Notes: a model not told the origin generated them from the letters alone. 64,000 nt of DNA from Rhopalosiphum padi (GCF_020882245.1 NC_083597.1:81384152-81448151), one strand, 5' to 3'; shown: positions 40,593 to 54,400, counted from the stretch's first letter. Program-made: numbers and translations.

Positions 40593-43500
40593 ACTAGATT
40601 CAATTATAAATTCACTATGAGTATTTTTCTAATTTTACAATATTAAGAATTTTCTAGTGAAGGTCGTGTAGATAAAAAGTAGTTTATTACTTTATTAGTA
40701 AGCATATATTTTTTTTTCGTTTTTATTTTTAAGTCCTTTTTTACCTTCCTATAATCCTTATTAATTACAATTATTCAAAATAATAAATATTTAAAAATGT
40801 TTCCTAGTGAGGTCGCAAGGTTATGCCACTCCCAATGGCTAGAAATTTAGTATTATTATCTCTTGCAGAATATGTCACTGTTTATTTAGCAACAATGTAA
40901 CTATGTAAGTACATTTTTATTTTTGTCATATATTTAATTATAATTATATTTTAGTTCAATAAAAATATCAAAATATCAGAGAATAACTTGATTATTATTT
41001 ATTTATTAAATGAATAACTATAAATGTTATCTATGTTATTAAATTGATTATAGGCTCAGTTTAAAATTATCTAGCTATAGCAGCCATATCGCTTTACTTA
41101 TAAAGTTTATAGTATACACTATAAAGAGCTTGCTTTTTTTCGTAATAATAAATGTAGTTAATTTAATTATATTATAACATACATATGTTTTTTTTTTATG
41201 TAAGCGATCCATTGCCAAGTCTATCGCACTCGTATTTCTGGATTTTGGTTAATAGATTATGCTATACACAAAGGTGGACTACTAGGCAACTTGAGTTCAA
41301 TTTTACTACAAACTTATATTTATCTTAACATTCTTATAATTGTAAATATTTAAATATAGGTGTCGTGAACATGTACCCCTTAATAGAGTGTAGTAAAATA
41401 TATGGGTGTACATTTTGAATTTTGATCATAAGCTTTAATTTGTTGAACATCATAATTAAACATTGTGTTATTATTTTACTTATTAATAATATTATTTAAA
41501 CTTATATATTTATATAGTGATATCAGATTTTTTTTTTGTTCAAGGATATTAAGGTGGATATATATAATTATAATTATTTATATTATTAATAATATCAATA
41601 TAATTATAGTTTTCTAGTAATACAACCTTATATTGATTTGTGGACTACTATCCTTTCCTAAGTTTAATGGTACTTAATTTAGGAATTTAAAAACATTAAT
41701 AATTAGTAATAACACCGATATTATATAATTTAATATACACTGAACACTCGATAAGTTGAATACCAAGGAGAACAGAAAAATTCAAGATATTGTGTTTTAT
41801 TTTAATGGCACTATTGTGAAATAGTATAGTTTCAAGGAAATTTTCGTGTAGCTCAAGATGACAAAAAATTCGAGATATAAATGTTCAGTATTTTAAGAAT
41901 TTAATGTATATAATTTCAATGTTATAAGACACAATATATATTCATAACAGTTCTATATTTAAAAAATAATAAATTAATCAACACCATTGTTATAGTAAAT
42001 CATGTGTAACCAACAAAAATAATACTTTAGTTAGTATACTAATACGTAAATACTACTAGTTTTAGTAGATATAACACGTACCTAACATAATAATATACAT
42101 TTTATATTATCCTTTCCATTATTCACTAAAAGTTTTTCTCTTGTTTCAAGTAGAGATTTTACATTTAAAATTGAATAAAGGTATTTTTCGTCAGTATTTT
42201 ATTAGCATTTAAAAAATACAATAAAATAAAATACAAAAACAACGTTTTAAACGAATATTTTTTCTTCGACATATTTTAGAAGAAAGTTATAAAATTAAAA
42301 TCAAGAACGATGTCCATTAACGTCTTATCTGAGATCTAAATTCTATAAAATACAATAAAACTATGAGAAGCATTCAACATTTGATATTTTATTTATCAAC
42401 ATTTAAAAAAAATTATTATGATTTAGGTTATTAATTTAAAAATATATATAGATTAAAATTTTTAAAATCAAAAATTATTGGTATTTGTTAAAGAGGGCAT
42501 AACAAGAATGAAAAAACAAGGTTAATATAAATGTTTGATAATAATTAACTATATATTTTTATATTGCTATATTGTATATTATATACCATGTATACTTTCC
42601 AAAAATAATTGATTCTTTTCGAAATAATTCATACTCAAAAAATCTTTATACATAGTATAAAGTAGGATAACCACTAACTAGACGTCCCGTTTAAAACGGG
42701 ATTGTCATTTTTTTTAATTATCATATCCCGCTGTCCCAACAAACTTCTAATGGGAAGTTTTTTATCCCGTTTTTACATATTATTACGATATATCTTTAAA
42801 AGAAATCAATTTAAATCAAACAAATTTAAAACAGTTTTATAACCAACATTTTAACGAAATTAAATGTTTATATGGAAAATAATGGGTTTTTTTTTATCTT
42901 TATTTGTCTTTAGTGCTATGTAATTTATAATTCATCAGCTTTTAAATCACGTACTACTGTATCAAATAACAGTTACAACCGTAGCTTAAAGACCTGATGA
43001 AACAATTTTGGTGAGGATTGTGAGCCTGTGTGAGCTTCATCCCTTCAAATAGTATACGCTCAATGAACTTAATCTTTATACAAATATATAGTAGTTTTTT
43101 TCTTTTAAATATAATCATGTATTAAACATATTTTACACAATATATTATAAGTAGGTATAATCATAAACCTATAGATCTATGGGTATAATAGAATAAAATA
43201 AGTATAAAGGCAAAGATAAAGTAAATGTCTATACAATATTATTTGGTGGTTAACATTAAGAAACATATGTTTAAATTACTTAGTAATGGTTGTAGCTAAA
43301 ACCACTAGAGTAATCTCATTCGATATATTTTGTTTTGCTTATTAGTAGGTAATCTGGTGATATAGTAAAGATTTCCCAAGTGGTGGATACGTTTGCCTGT
43401 TCGCCATCGATAATCTGTACAATGACTTGAGACGATACTATGATAAACAACATAATTAGTAAAATAGTGAATTATGTTCAGAACATATTATTCGATAAAA

Positions 43501-43994
43501 ATCACTGGTGTGACGTTGTGCATTGAGTTGCATAAAATATTATCAACACTTGTTGACCATAATATTATTATAATACAAGAATAATATACCAGAGCATTCA
43601 AATAATACTAGTTTAATTATAAAAAAAAAAAATTATGCACAATAATTAATAAATAACAGCAGCTTATATTAAAAATATAAAATATATATATATACCTCAA
43701 ACCTATACAAAAGAAATCGTTTATTAACCCGCATAATCGGCTATTATAACTCGACATAGTATAGGTTAATATGAACAAATCATAGAAGCCTGAGCTCTGA
43801 ATTTCCTAAATTTTTTTTTGTATCGTTTTGTGTTACCTATTAGTAAATGTGACCAACGTTTAGTTGTCAAAAACATGTAACCTTTGGTGTCGCATTTAGT
43901 GTTTTCTTTATACTATATATAATAAAAATATATATAGACTTTAAAGACAAGCATGTCCAAATATTTGTACATTTCGCGTCTTTAACTACGACGT
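40593..43994. other. Spacer between GMC genes B and C
   Basis: About 3.4 kb of AT-rich sequence without a supported gene. At about 42687-42703 a near-perfect palindrome TCCCGTTTAAAACGGGA is followed by two further CCCG-containing segments to about 42775, which may be a small repeat element. Confidence 0.4.
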
Positions 43995-46900
43995 CTATAC
44001 GTTCCAGTCCTCTTTGATCATGTCGGACGCTTTTTCCGCGATCATAATCGTCGGCGCGTTGGTGTGGGCCGACGGTACTTCCGGCATAATCGATGCGTCC
44101 ACCACTCTCAGCCCGCGGACCCCGTGGACGCGCAGTCTCGGGTCCACGACGGCCGTCGGATCCGAGGCCGGTCCCATCTTGCACGTGCCGGACAGGTGAT
44201 AGATCGTGAACGATATCTGTCGAGCGGAACACTTCCAGTAGGCGTCCGTGTCGAACACGTGTTGCCGGCATCCGGGCAGCGGAGTGTCCAGGATCTTAGC
44301 GCCGAATGACTTCATCGGGCCTGTGCGCAACATTCGTTGGAACAGTCGGACTCCGGCTACCATCACGTCTAGGTCGGTCTCGTCGGCGAAATAATTGGGG
44401 TCGATTAGCGGGTGGCGGAACGGGTCGGCGTTCTGGAGCCACACCCGACCGCGGCTCTTGGGACGCATCAACATCGGGAACACCGTGAACCCGCCCGCGC
44501 CCTCGGTGGCCCGGTACACGGCATTGTACAGATCGTCTCTCATGCCACAAAGGCTAGGCATCAGCTGGTGGGACGAATACGTTCCCGACGCCATCAACAG
44601 CTCGAGATTGGCTTGTCCATCTGTCGACCCGGGACTTTCCGTGTCCACCAACACCAGAGCCTCGGCGCCCCCGGGCACAGTGTTTATGCCGACACCGCGC
44701 ACGAGGTAGTCGTTCAGAGCGTTCGGATCTTCAAAAGAGTTATCCATTCGGATCGAAACGGATTCGTTTATCGACATTATCAAACTGCCGAGCGCTACAT
44801 GGTCCATCAGGTTCTCGCCGACCGGCAAGTCTTTCACCAACGGGATGCGATGGTCAGCCAGATGTTGTTTCGGACCGATTCCGGACAGCATGAGCAGCTG
44901 TGGCGAGTTTATGGAACCCCCAGAAACGATCACTTCCTTCCGCACGAACACTCTATATTTCTTGCCTTTTGTGAAAAACTCTACACCGATCGTGTTTTTC
45001 GTTTCTCTATCTATCAATATCCGGGTTACAGTACTGAACTTTTTCACGTGCAGGTTCGGTCTTCTTTTCGCAGGGAACAGAAACGCAGTGTTTGTGCTCC
45101 AACGGCGACCGTTTTTAATAGTAGCCTGAAATTTAAATAAGATCTATTATTATATAAATTATAAGCAATTAACAATAATTATGTTGTTATACGTATTTAT
45201 TTAAAATATGTCAACGCACAATGGGATTTGTTCGATGCACATTTTCTATGTTGCAATGCATGAATCAGAGAAATAGAAAAAAAACATAATAGTACGCTGC
45301 CATTATTTTGATTATAGATTTGTCTATGTTCTACATAATATTAATAACATTTTGAATTTATGCGCCAAAGTTAATTAAAGACATTATATTATTATTAGTT
45401 ATTTATTTTGGTAACCAATAAATATGTTTACAAGTTGATTTACATATGATTGTATAATGTATAACATTAGTTGTAAAACTGGAATTAACTTTTTTTTTTT
45501 TAATTATGTACTTAGGAGACCCACTGCTATCGTCAATTTTGCATAAAAGGTCTAAAGTTTTAAAAATATTAAAATTTTTTTAGTCACCTAATGTTAATTT
45601 AAATTAAACAGACAGTAAACGAAATTTTTATAGATCGATCTTATGGATCACTTTATGTTTAGTTAATGACATATGATTTTGTGTACAATAGACTATAGTG
45701 CAATGATCATTTACGATTAATACATCTATCTCAGGCGACAACATTCAGATTAGAGATTGTCTAATTGTTTCCTCTTAAATGAAAAACATTGAAAGCACCT
45801 TTAGGTTTTTAATTTTGTCCAGGATGAGTTGATATTGTAATCTACCTCTCTAGACATACACAATGTTCTAATAAAAAACAAATGAAATAAAATTTTTTTT
45901 TTATTCATATATTATTATGTAATACTAGGTATACATACATAATTATTTTATGTAATACAAATTTATTTAATACATCAATAGAAGGTTGTTTCTCATTACT
46001 TGTATTTCCTGAAACAATATTATATTGTTCCTCGATTTTTTTCTTTGAGATAAAATATTGAACTAGTATATGTACTATATCATGCAAATATCGATATATT
46101 AGATAATAAAAAAAACACGAGTTATTATACTTGTATTACTTGTGTCCGATCACACAAATGTAGACAGTTTTCGTGTTTCGACAACCTTGTAAAATTTCAA
46201 CACTAATAACTGTTAATTAAGAAAATGACCAAGTACAATTATCTATAATGTATCACCTACCAACTTGTCAAATTACAATAGAATATATTTACTAGTATAA
46301 ATAGGTACAGGGACGGATTGACAGAATTTTTCGGCCCGGGAAAATTATTTAAACCGTCCCTCTATATTATAATATCTAATATTAATTATTATACATAAAA
46401 ACAAATATTAGGTACTAGTGTTTTTTTAAGGAAATAGGTGGTTCAACTTCCCCCCCTCCATATATAATTTTAAAAATTACAATTTTGTTTACTGACTTTT
46501 ATATTTATTATTTTATTAAAATAAAATGTGCACATGAATAATATAGCAAAACAATTTAATATGAGTTCTTTAATTAATAATGCACTTTTTTTTAACTCAA
46601 AAAAGCTATCTAAAACAAGGGCACCAGGTTTTTTTTAAAGATTGTTAAATCCAATTCCTTTTTACATAATTTTTCCTATAATTCTAACATAAATATTTAT
46701 ATTTCTATGAATAAAATGTTGAGATTAAATAACATAAGCAATTTTAACATACAATGTGTCGATGCATTAACATGATATAAAAAAAATGTATATTTTTATA
46801 TACGTTATTATTATTTTTTGTTAATTTGTTATTCCTACTTAAAATATAAGTTAAATACTTAAAGGTAAGTTCCTTTATTATAGCTCGATTCGCGGCTACA

Positions 46901-49900
46901 ACGTATGTTGCATACGTGCATATTATACACGTGTCATCACAATAGCCTTGATAAGAAGTCAGAAATCACGAACTAAGATATACTATAACTAGTATTAGAT
47001 ATTAAAGATCTACAATAAGGACAGGCTCGACTCAACGCGATCCTCAAAAAGCCCGGTTCGTCTAAGACTGGACTGGGCTGGGCTTTAAAAAAAAATAAAA
47101 AGAGCTAGATGAGATTGTTTTGATAGAACTTTTCGGGCCGGGCCAAGCTGGACTTAAACCAAGGTTGAATCGAGCTTTTTAAGAATTTTTTACATTTGGC
47201 TTAGGCATTTTTTGGTTTTTTTTTGTATGACAAATAATCATTATTTAAAACTTAAATGATAAGTTTACAGTTCGATGTTGGAGTAATCATGGATAAGTAA
47301 TAAGTGGTATAGTATACACGAAAAAAGCCTTCTCAAAGTTATTTTGGATCTAGAAAAATTATTATCATAGGACTGACATAGATTCCTAAGCTATCGTAGC
47401 ACGATACGATAAAAGAAACGGCCAAAGACATTTACAAATTAATAGCAAATTTGACCAACAAAATCTTGGTTATCAAGATCATTCAAACTCATGATATTGG
47501 TGTAATGTAACTTAATTTGTCTTCAGTATTAAAATAATAACAATTTGGCAACTTTATTAACTGTAAGTACCAAACTAAAAAATGAAAACGTAATAATGAA
47601 ATTATTGATGATTTAATAATTTTCCAATGATAATAAATAAAATTCGGGATTTTTTGCACTAAAAATAATCGAAATATTCAGTCAATATAATCAATATACG
47701 CTTAAAAATATGAGGATATTTATTAAAAGCTTTTTTTTTTTTGAAAAAACGCATAAAACATATTAAAATTGTATAAATAAAAAACTTAAATCGGGTAGGT
47801 ACTTTTGAATAGCCGACATTCTCGGTCACCGAATTTTGTCAACTATTTGGAGGTACCGCTATTCAGATGGGTACATTTTTAAAATCCATGAATGGTAACT
47901 GTTTAAAAGGAAAAATGCATCATGTTAAATTTAACTATAGTGTTTAACATTGAAAAATTAGTCAAATAAAATATAAATAAATATTACTGTTATCATTTAA
48001 AATATAATATCAATACAACATCCAGTTTTTTTTTAAAGAAATCGAAAGATTATTAAGGTAAGCAAGTTACAAGTGGACAATTTTAATGGATGTGTTCAAT
48101 TTAAATTCATTATTACAATACATTTTATATACAATTTTGATGAATAAACTTATAAAGAGACTTATATTCAATTTCAAGCACCTTAAACCAAAAAAATGTA
48201 ATCAACATTTAAAGAGTTCAAAAAGAAAATATTTAGAAAATAATTTCATAGTTATGTTGAAAATTTTAACGTAAATATTTTGTGAAATTTTCAAGTATCT
48301 ACGGTTATTCGTTGTTGAGTTATACTAAAAAAAAAGGATTTTATCAAATACTTGTTTTGCGTAAAAATGTATGTTATTTATGATTTTTTTTTTAAATATG
48401 TGTTCATTATTCGAAGGTTTTCACATTGAAAAGTCATGAAAATCTCCCCGCCCACAAGAAATCGTCCGTTATTGAGATGTGTCTGTTAGCGGAGGTTTCA
48501 CTGTATAATATTATAATAAAAATAATTTTTACATGATTTTCATTTCTTCGTAAAATTTAGATGTCATTAAATTTTACCATAACTATATATATAGTTGTCG
48601 ATACTTTCGATAATAAGGTTAATTATTAAATGATAAAAACTTATATAATCTTACAGTACCTAACTACGCAAATATGATTTATTTTAAGAAATATTTTTAA
48701 TCACTTACCATCACGCCGTCGCATCTAGAAAAAAAACAAAACACATCATACAGTATGCATTTTTTTTTTTTTTTGTAACACGGAGTAGTTGTAATATTCA
48801 AAATAATTTAATAATACTTATAAATAACGAATATTAAAATTAATTTAAATTATTCACGAAACCGATCTTAAGTAGGTATAGCACCTTTACAGTATAAGTT
48901 ACCTAATACATATTATTCTTTAACTCTTAAATCACGTTAAAACTTTTAATCAGCAGTGTTTTGTAGATGTTTACAAAAACAACAAAAATGAATATATTGT
49001 ACCAAAATTTAACATTTATTTCCAATTAAAATGATTTGTGTATATTATTATATAATAATTTTATTAAATAATTGAAAATAATATTATTATATTATTTAGC
49101 TATACATATATTTTGTATTTTGCATATTGATTAAAAAATTTAAGCAGTTTGTGCGAAAAATTTATAAAAATAAATTAAATAATTTAAAAAAATATTAGTG
49201 GAGTAGTGATAGTAGTTAAATAGAAGCATCAAATTTTTCACAACCTACGGGTACCAAAGGTCTTAATCCGAGTAATATTTTGTATTTTTTTACGTATTGT
49301 GTGAGTTTCAGTTTTGATTATAATATATTGTTCTGTAATTATTTCAATAAACTTAATGTATCTACATTGAAATTAGATTTCTTAAGGAAATACGTAGGCA
49401 ATAACCATTCACGCGTGTAAATTTATTTGTTTTGTTTTGTAGTAACAGTTAATAAATTAACAGTTTTAATCATTTGTTATTAATAGATTATAAATGTTAA
49501 AATTAATTTTAATTTATCAAGAGACAAAATAAATTGTTTATGAAACCATTTAAGTATAAATAATAAATTAATACATATTTTAACCCTTATATTAGTATAT
49601 GATAGTCAGGAGTAAATGTTTACAAAAACAACACAAATGTAATTTAATTTATATGTTACAGTTAAAGTGTTGAATTCCGTTATTTTATGAAATAAATAAG
49701 CATTTAGAGTTGCACAGTACTTTTAATTATTCGTAAAGACGCCGCTTTGTATCACATTTTTTGGTACAAGTGCACTTAAAGAAACCCTGACCAGTTCTCA
49801 GTCACTGCGCAGTTTCCGCAGATCTTAATGTAAAACTTTCATTTGGAGAAAAATTCCATAATTAACAAACTTTCTGGACACACTGTGAACTGGAATCGAG

Positions 49901-51553
49901 AGTATAGTTGTTTAATCAATCTTGAATTATAACGTGTAGATATAGGTATCAAATAAATTAACAACAATAATCTTATCAGTCTTATCTAATTTATAACTAC
50001 CGCTGGACAGTAAAATAACGATATTATATTATTGTATGATATTGTATATGTAATATGTTTATATTATTTTATATTATATTTTGTATATAAATTATATTTT
50101 ATACAATTTGATACATTAACGAAATGATGCCAGGGAATGTATAAAATAACTAGTTTAAGCAAAAATTATATACATTACTGACACGTTTTTATTATTTCAT
50201 AAACTAACTGATTTAATACTTGTAACATATATAAATATTGTTCCAATTGGATTCAATTGAACCAACGTAATATTGATAATATAAACCAAAATTTAATATT
50301 TTAGCTGTTTTTAGTTATTTTTGTGTTTCCAAGATTATTGAAAACGTGGGGTTAATAGCGCACAATTATATTTTAAATGTTTTGTATAATATATTATACA
50401 AAAATATACAAGAACAGAATTTATTTCTATTATTTACCTGTAAATAATTGATTCCGATTTGTTTTTCCCCGTTTACGTCGACAACAGGAAGTCCGATTTG
50501 CGATCCGGCATCAACAAAAGCCTTGGCTATTGGCGTCCTATAAGGGACGTCGGTCACCGACAACAATCCATTTTTTCCATGATAACCCGAATCGGCCTGT
50601 GACAAGTTAGCGTTTTCCGACTTAATAAAATACTTCAGAACACTGTCGTAGTCCCAACCTTAAAAAACGTATTCAAATGTTTTAATTTTTGAGTTTCTCG
50701 ATGAGATAGTTGCATATTATTGCATTATTGTAATACAATTTGTACATTTACCTGTGTTACCCATTTTAGCCCAATCGTCATAATCCTTTCTGTTACCACG
50801 TGTATATATCATGTAATTTAGTATGCTACTGCCACCCATGACTTTGCCCCTAGGAAATTTACACTGTCTACCCTCGAAACCTATAAATCGTGGAAATCAA
50901 ACGTTTATAGCAAAATATACAGAAAACTTATTCTATATTAATTTATTCCAAAATATTAATTGGTTATATAAACTACCTAGGCACGAGTTATTCATCGGCA
51001 CCGTCTTATAGTTCCAATTGATTGTGGAAAATTGCCAAAGCGGAGCAGCCAATGGTACGTCCATGAGATGAGTGGCGTGTTGTCCAGCTTCTATCAACAG
51101 AACCTGCCATTTTTTGATCTGATCGTCACAAACACCAAACAAATCAACATCATCGGATTAATAATATTTTATAAATTAAAATGCAAAACACCGAAATCAT
51201 ATCAATTATATTTTAATTCAAACGTTACTCTATTATACTTGTATATTTTCGGTAAGGACACTCACTTCGGACAATCGACTCGCCACTACCGCTCCCGCAC
51301 TTCCGGCGCCGACGACGATGAAATCGTATTCCGGAAGAACTCTTGCCTGGTTGATGGGCTCCTGTGACTCCCATTTTAAAGTTTCAGCCATATACTTGAT
51401 CCCCGATTCAAATAATGGAGGAAATTCTGTACTACTCGATGTTGTAAATCCACGTTCGATTAAAACTATAAATAAATACATTGATATTCGCAACTGAATC
51501 GATAATGAAACCATTTTTATAAATTCTGCACTCCTTTTAATTTTCTTAAACAA
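43995..51553 (-). CDS. GMC oxidoreductase C (glucose dehydrogenase [FAD, quinone]-like), complete
   Basis: Third tandem copy. Exons: 51553-51266, 51118-50977, 50880-50752, 50658-50438 and 45125-43995; 636 residues from the first Met, or a shorter form from the Met at 51514. Exon lengths 142, 129, 221 and 1131 are identical in all three genes. Motifs are as in B: GAGSAGAVVASRLSE, GKVMGGSSVLNY, SGGSINSPQLLMLSG, YHLSGTCKMGP and AHTNAPTIM. Exon 5 here begins ATIKNGRRW where A and B have TTMKNG, so it has no internal Met and must be read through the splice. Intron 4 is 5.3 kb, enlarged by insertions including a 572-bp inverted-repeat element. The N-terminus (MVSLSIQLRISMYLFIVLI from the second Met) is signal-peptide-like. 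Intact throughout, so probably functional; likely the newest duplicate together with B. Confidence 0.92.
47023..47180. repeat. Possible small inverted-repeat element in GMC-C intron 4
   Basis: AGGCTCGACTCAACG at the left and, inverted, AAGCTCGATTCAACC at the right bracket about 155 bases that include AAAAGCCCGGTTCG and TTCGGGCCGGGCC segments. The GC content is higher than in the surroundings. No target duplication was defined. Confidence 0.35.
49655..50226. mobile_element. Inverted-repeat element inserted in GMC-C intron 4 only
   Basis: The ends read ATGTTACA-GT-TAAA...TTATTTTATGAAATAA and, inverted, ATGTTACAAGTATTAAA...TAGTTTATGAAATAA. The 572-bp insert interrupts DNA that is continuous in the duplicated intron of gene B near 39075-39095. 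ATAT flanks both sides. No coding frame was recognised, so it is a non-autonomous element of undetermined superfamily. Confidence 0.65.
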
Positions 51554-51683
51554 TTTGTGTGCACCAGTATTATATTTTTAGCTACAATAAATCGATAAAG
51601 AAGTTAGTTTACTTGATTATAAAAATAATATATTTTAAGATTCACTAACGAAAAATCACGTTATGAATTTAAAATTTTTGTTT

Positions 51684-51718
51684 GAACATAGTTTGACTAC
51701 CCTCATATATAAACTGAG
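51684..51718 (-). promoter_or_regulatory. Conserved upstream block of GMC gene C
   Basis: Minus strand: CTCAGTTTATATATGAGGG followed by TAGTCAAACTATGTTC. It is the counterpart of 40558-40592 upstream of gene B, at a similar distance from the start codon. The TATATAT stretch may be a TATA element; its distance to a start site is unproven. Confidence 0.35.
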
Positions 51719-53749
51719 GTGTAATCATATCGATTAGCCAATAAGGTTAATCTTTTATATAACTTATTAGTTATTATGTAACTCAATTCAATTGAAGGTT
51801 AATTCAACAAAACCAGTTCTAAAAATTACTTGTGCATCTAATATGGATGTATAGGTTGATATGACACTACACTACGCCATGACAGTTCTTTTTAAACTAA
51901 AAAATTAGGCGTATACTTTAATTGAAATTTATATTATAATGTAACATCATAATAGGATCAGAAAAAAAGTTAGTCTATATTGATTATTTCCAAGGAACAG
52001 TGGTTCAAATATGGTCACAGACTTTAGGACAAATATTGAAATTCGTAATACCTCGTATTTTCAATTTTTTTTTTTATTGTTATAGGATTCAAAAAAATGT
52101 ACCATTAAATATCTAAACGTTCCATTACTGCTTACATTTTTATTTTTTATAAACAATTAAATTTTATAAAATATTTTTAACTACTTATAAGGTAGGTTAA
52201 GTAACTTAAATAGGTAAATATAAGTATTTGAAATTGTCGAATGTTCATTAACAGATTTGTCGCGGTCAATAAGCATGATTAAATTAATAATCATAATTTA
52301 TATTTATATATACGATGCTCTAATTTTGACCAATTTCGGTTATTTAAACGAAAAAGGGGAAAAAACAGATAATAAGTTTTCATTACATAAAATAATTTAG
52401 ACGAAATATGAATAATGTCAGAATAAAAAATTGAAAAAAAATCAATAAAAATAGCTAAAATAATTAAAAAAAATTAATAATCAACACATAAAAATTAAAA
52501 TTTGTTGTATTATATCTTAGCATAGTTTTTGTGGTTTAAATGTATTTTCCAATGTTATCAATTAAGTTTTTAATAAAATTTATTTTATTGTTTGTGGTTG
52601 TCCTAATTGTTTTGGTTTCCGTTTTTAATGATCTAATTAATTTAATATTGTTGAAAATTACAGAAAACGATATAAAAATCGATAGTACATGTAAAACTAT
52701 CGATAATCTAAGTGTGCTATGAGTTACAATTCGAGTAAACTCGAACTGCCTCCGAAAACATCCGGAGGCAATTCAAGTGAAAAAAGGTTACCTACCTAAA
52801 TTTGAGAGACAATTCGAGTGTCACCAAAAAGGTAGTCTGATTTCATGGCAAATATAAGTATGTTATTCTGGATCAAATACACATTGGTTTAATTACATTA
52901 AAATAACGTATAATTTATAAAACAATTATATAGGTATAGGTAAAATAAAAATACATTTTTATAGGCATACATTTTCATTAAAATGTATCATAAAAAGTAT
53001 ATTATAGATAAAAAATATAGTTTAATTCATAAAAGGCAAAAAATGTTTATAATTAAAAAAGATATAATAAAGAAATACAATAAATATGAAATTATAAATA
53101 TACACATAGCAATAATATTAAAATACCAATTTTAATATCAAGTCAATAAATAGAAGTATAATAAAAATTAAATTATAGTTTCGTAAGTAGATTTTTATAA
53201 CTTATTTTTACAAACTTAAAATTACATATTTCCTACTTTTTAATTTTTTAATTTAGATTTATGCACATTTTTATTAATTTGTTTATTTTTTTGCCTATGA
53301 GTAGAAACTATTAATTGCATTTTTATTTTAAAATCTGTTTAGTTTTGTCTTAAAATTTCCAAAAATTAAAATGTACTTAGATGTGAAATATAAAATAAAA
53401 AATTTAATTTTGTTAAAATTTTCACACGCATTTGTTGTTAAATACATACTAGAACTACAAGCAGTCCATATTTCAAGTGAAAAATCAGAATCATTAGTTT
53501 ATATCTGCTTTTTTTTTATCTTTAATGGATTAGAAATTATCACGCTGAGTATTGGTAATCATATGAATTTATTGTGAATATGATAATTATATTTATATCA
53601 AAATACTTATCCGACGCAAAATAAGGTTTTTAGTTTAATTAATTTAGTTTTAATTATCACTAAAAATAGTATTTCTTACCTATTATGTACAGGCCACAAT
53701 CAGAATAGGTAAAAAGGTTACTTTTGGATGTAATCATCTTTTGGTGATG
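51719..53749. other. Region between GMC-C and the foldback element
   Basis: AT-rich, no supported gene. It includes two adjacent hairpins: ATCGATAGT/ACTATCGAT (about 52677-52703) and TGCCTCCG/CGGAGGCA (52747-52754 and 52763-52770). Repeated CAATTCGAGT-like units lie around them to about 52820. A hydrophobic 60-codon frame at 52540-52722 overlaps the first hairpin and is not convincing as a gene. Confidence 0.4.
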
Positions 53750-54400
53750 TTCCAAAAAAACGGGTGTTGACCAGTTGCCTTAATGGCTGTTTTTGGCATT
53801 TTAAAAATGTATCAGTTGTCCTCAACTAAGAGTACCAATAAATTGCTCTCACATATTATTATATACATGATAATACCAATCCGTAAAATAGAAGAGGTAA
53901 TAATATGTAAATAATAGTATATAAAAATAAAAATTGTAATTTTAGACGCGTCTAAGTATACTTATAAATTATAACTATTGTACCTATTCATATTATTTAT
54001 ATAAATTTTATACTATTTTTTTTACAATACCTACATATTTTTATACATATTATATATTATATAATTACAAATATCAACTTTTTTATCATGCTTTACTATC
54101 TTATCGTTTTGGAAAATTACATTGTATACCGCTTATAATTATTGTATTCGATCTTTTATTATAAATATTATTATTATTTACATATTTACCTACCCTATTT
54201 ACGGATTGGTATTATAATGCATGTATATAATATGTGAGGGCATCTGGTACATTTGGTTGAGGACAACTAGCGAATTTTGTTCTAGGTAGTTTTGGGGGGG
54301 ATTGGTATAAAAAAAGTACTTTTGAGGGCAACTGGTATACGCCCCATAATATCGCTAGATGTTGCCCGGCATTGCCCTTTTTGGCATTATAAACATTAAT
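53750..54400. mobile_element. Foldback element with AGTTGTCCTCAA arms
   Basis: The left arm (about 53810-53893) has AGTTGTCCTCAACTAAGAGTACC, TGCTCTCACATATTAT and AATACCAATCCGTAAA. The reverse complement of about 54200-54272 has AGTTGTCCTCAACCAAATGTACC, TGCCCTCACATATTAT and AATACCAATCCGTAAA in the same order. Outside these, CCAGTTGCC units occur in both arms (about 53771 and, inverted, about 54323). Length is about 650 bases with the outer edges approximate. No coding frame. Confidence 0.65.

Noticed and set aside
44412..45140. 242-codon plus-strand open frame
   Set aside because: It lies antisense to exon 5 of GMC gene C; it reflects GC-rich codons on the coding strand. Similar shorter frames occur opposite exon 5 of A and B. 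No domain was recognised.
52540..52722. 60-codon hydrophobic frame, possible small membrane protein
   Set aside because: It overlaps a hairpin region, has no clear promoter, and AT-rich DNA readily gives Ile/Leu/Val/Phe-rich frames.
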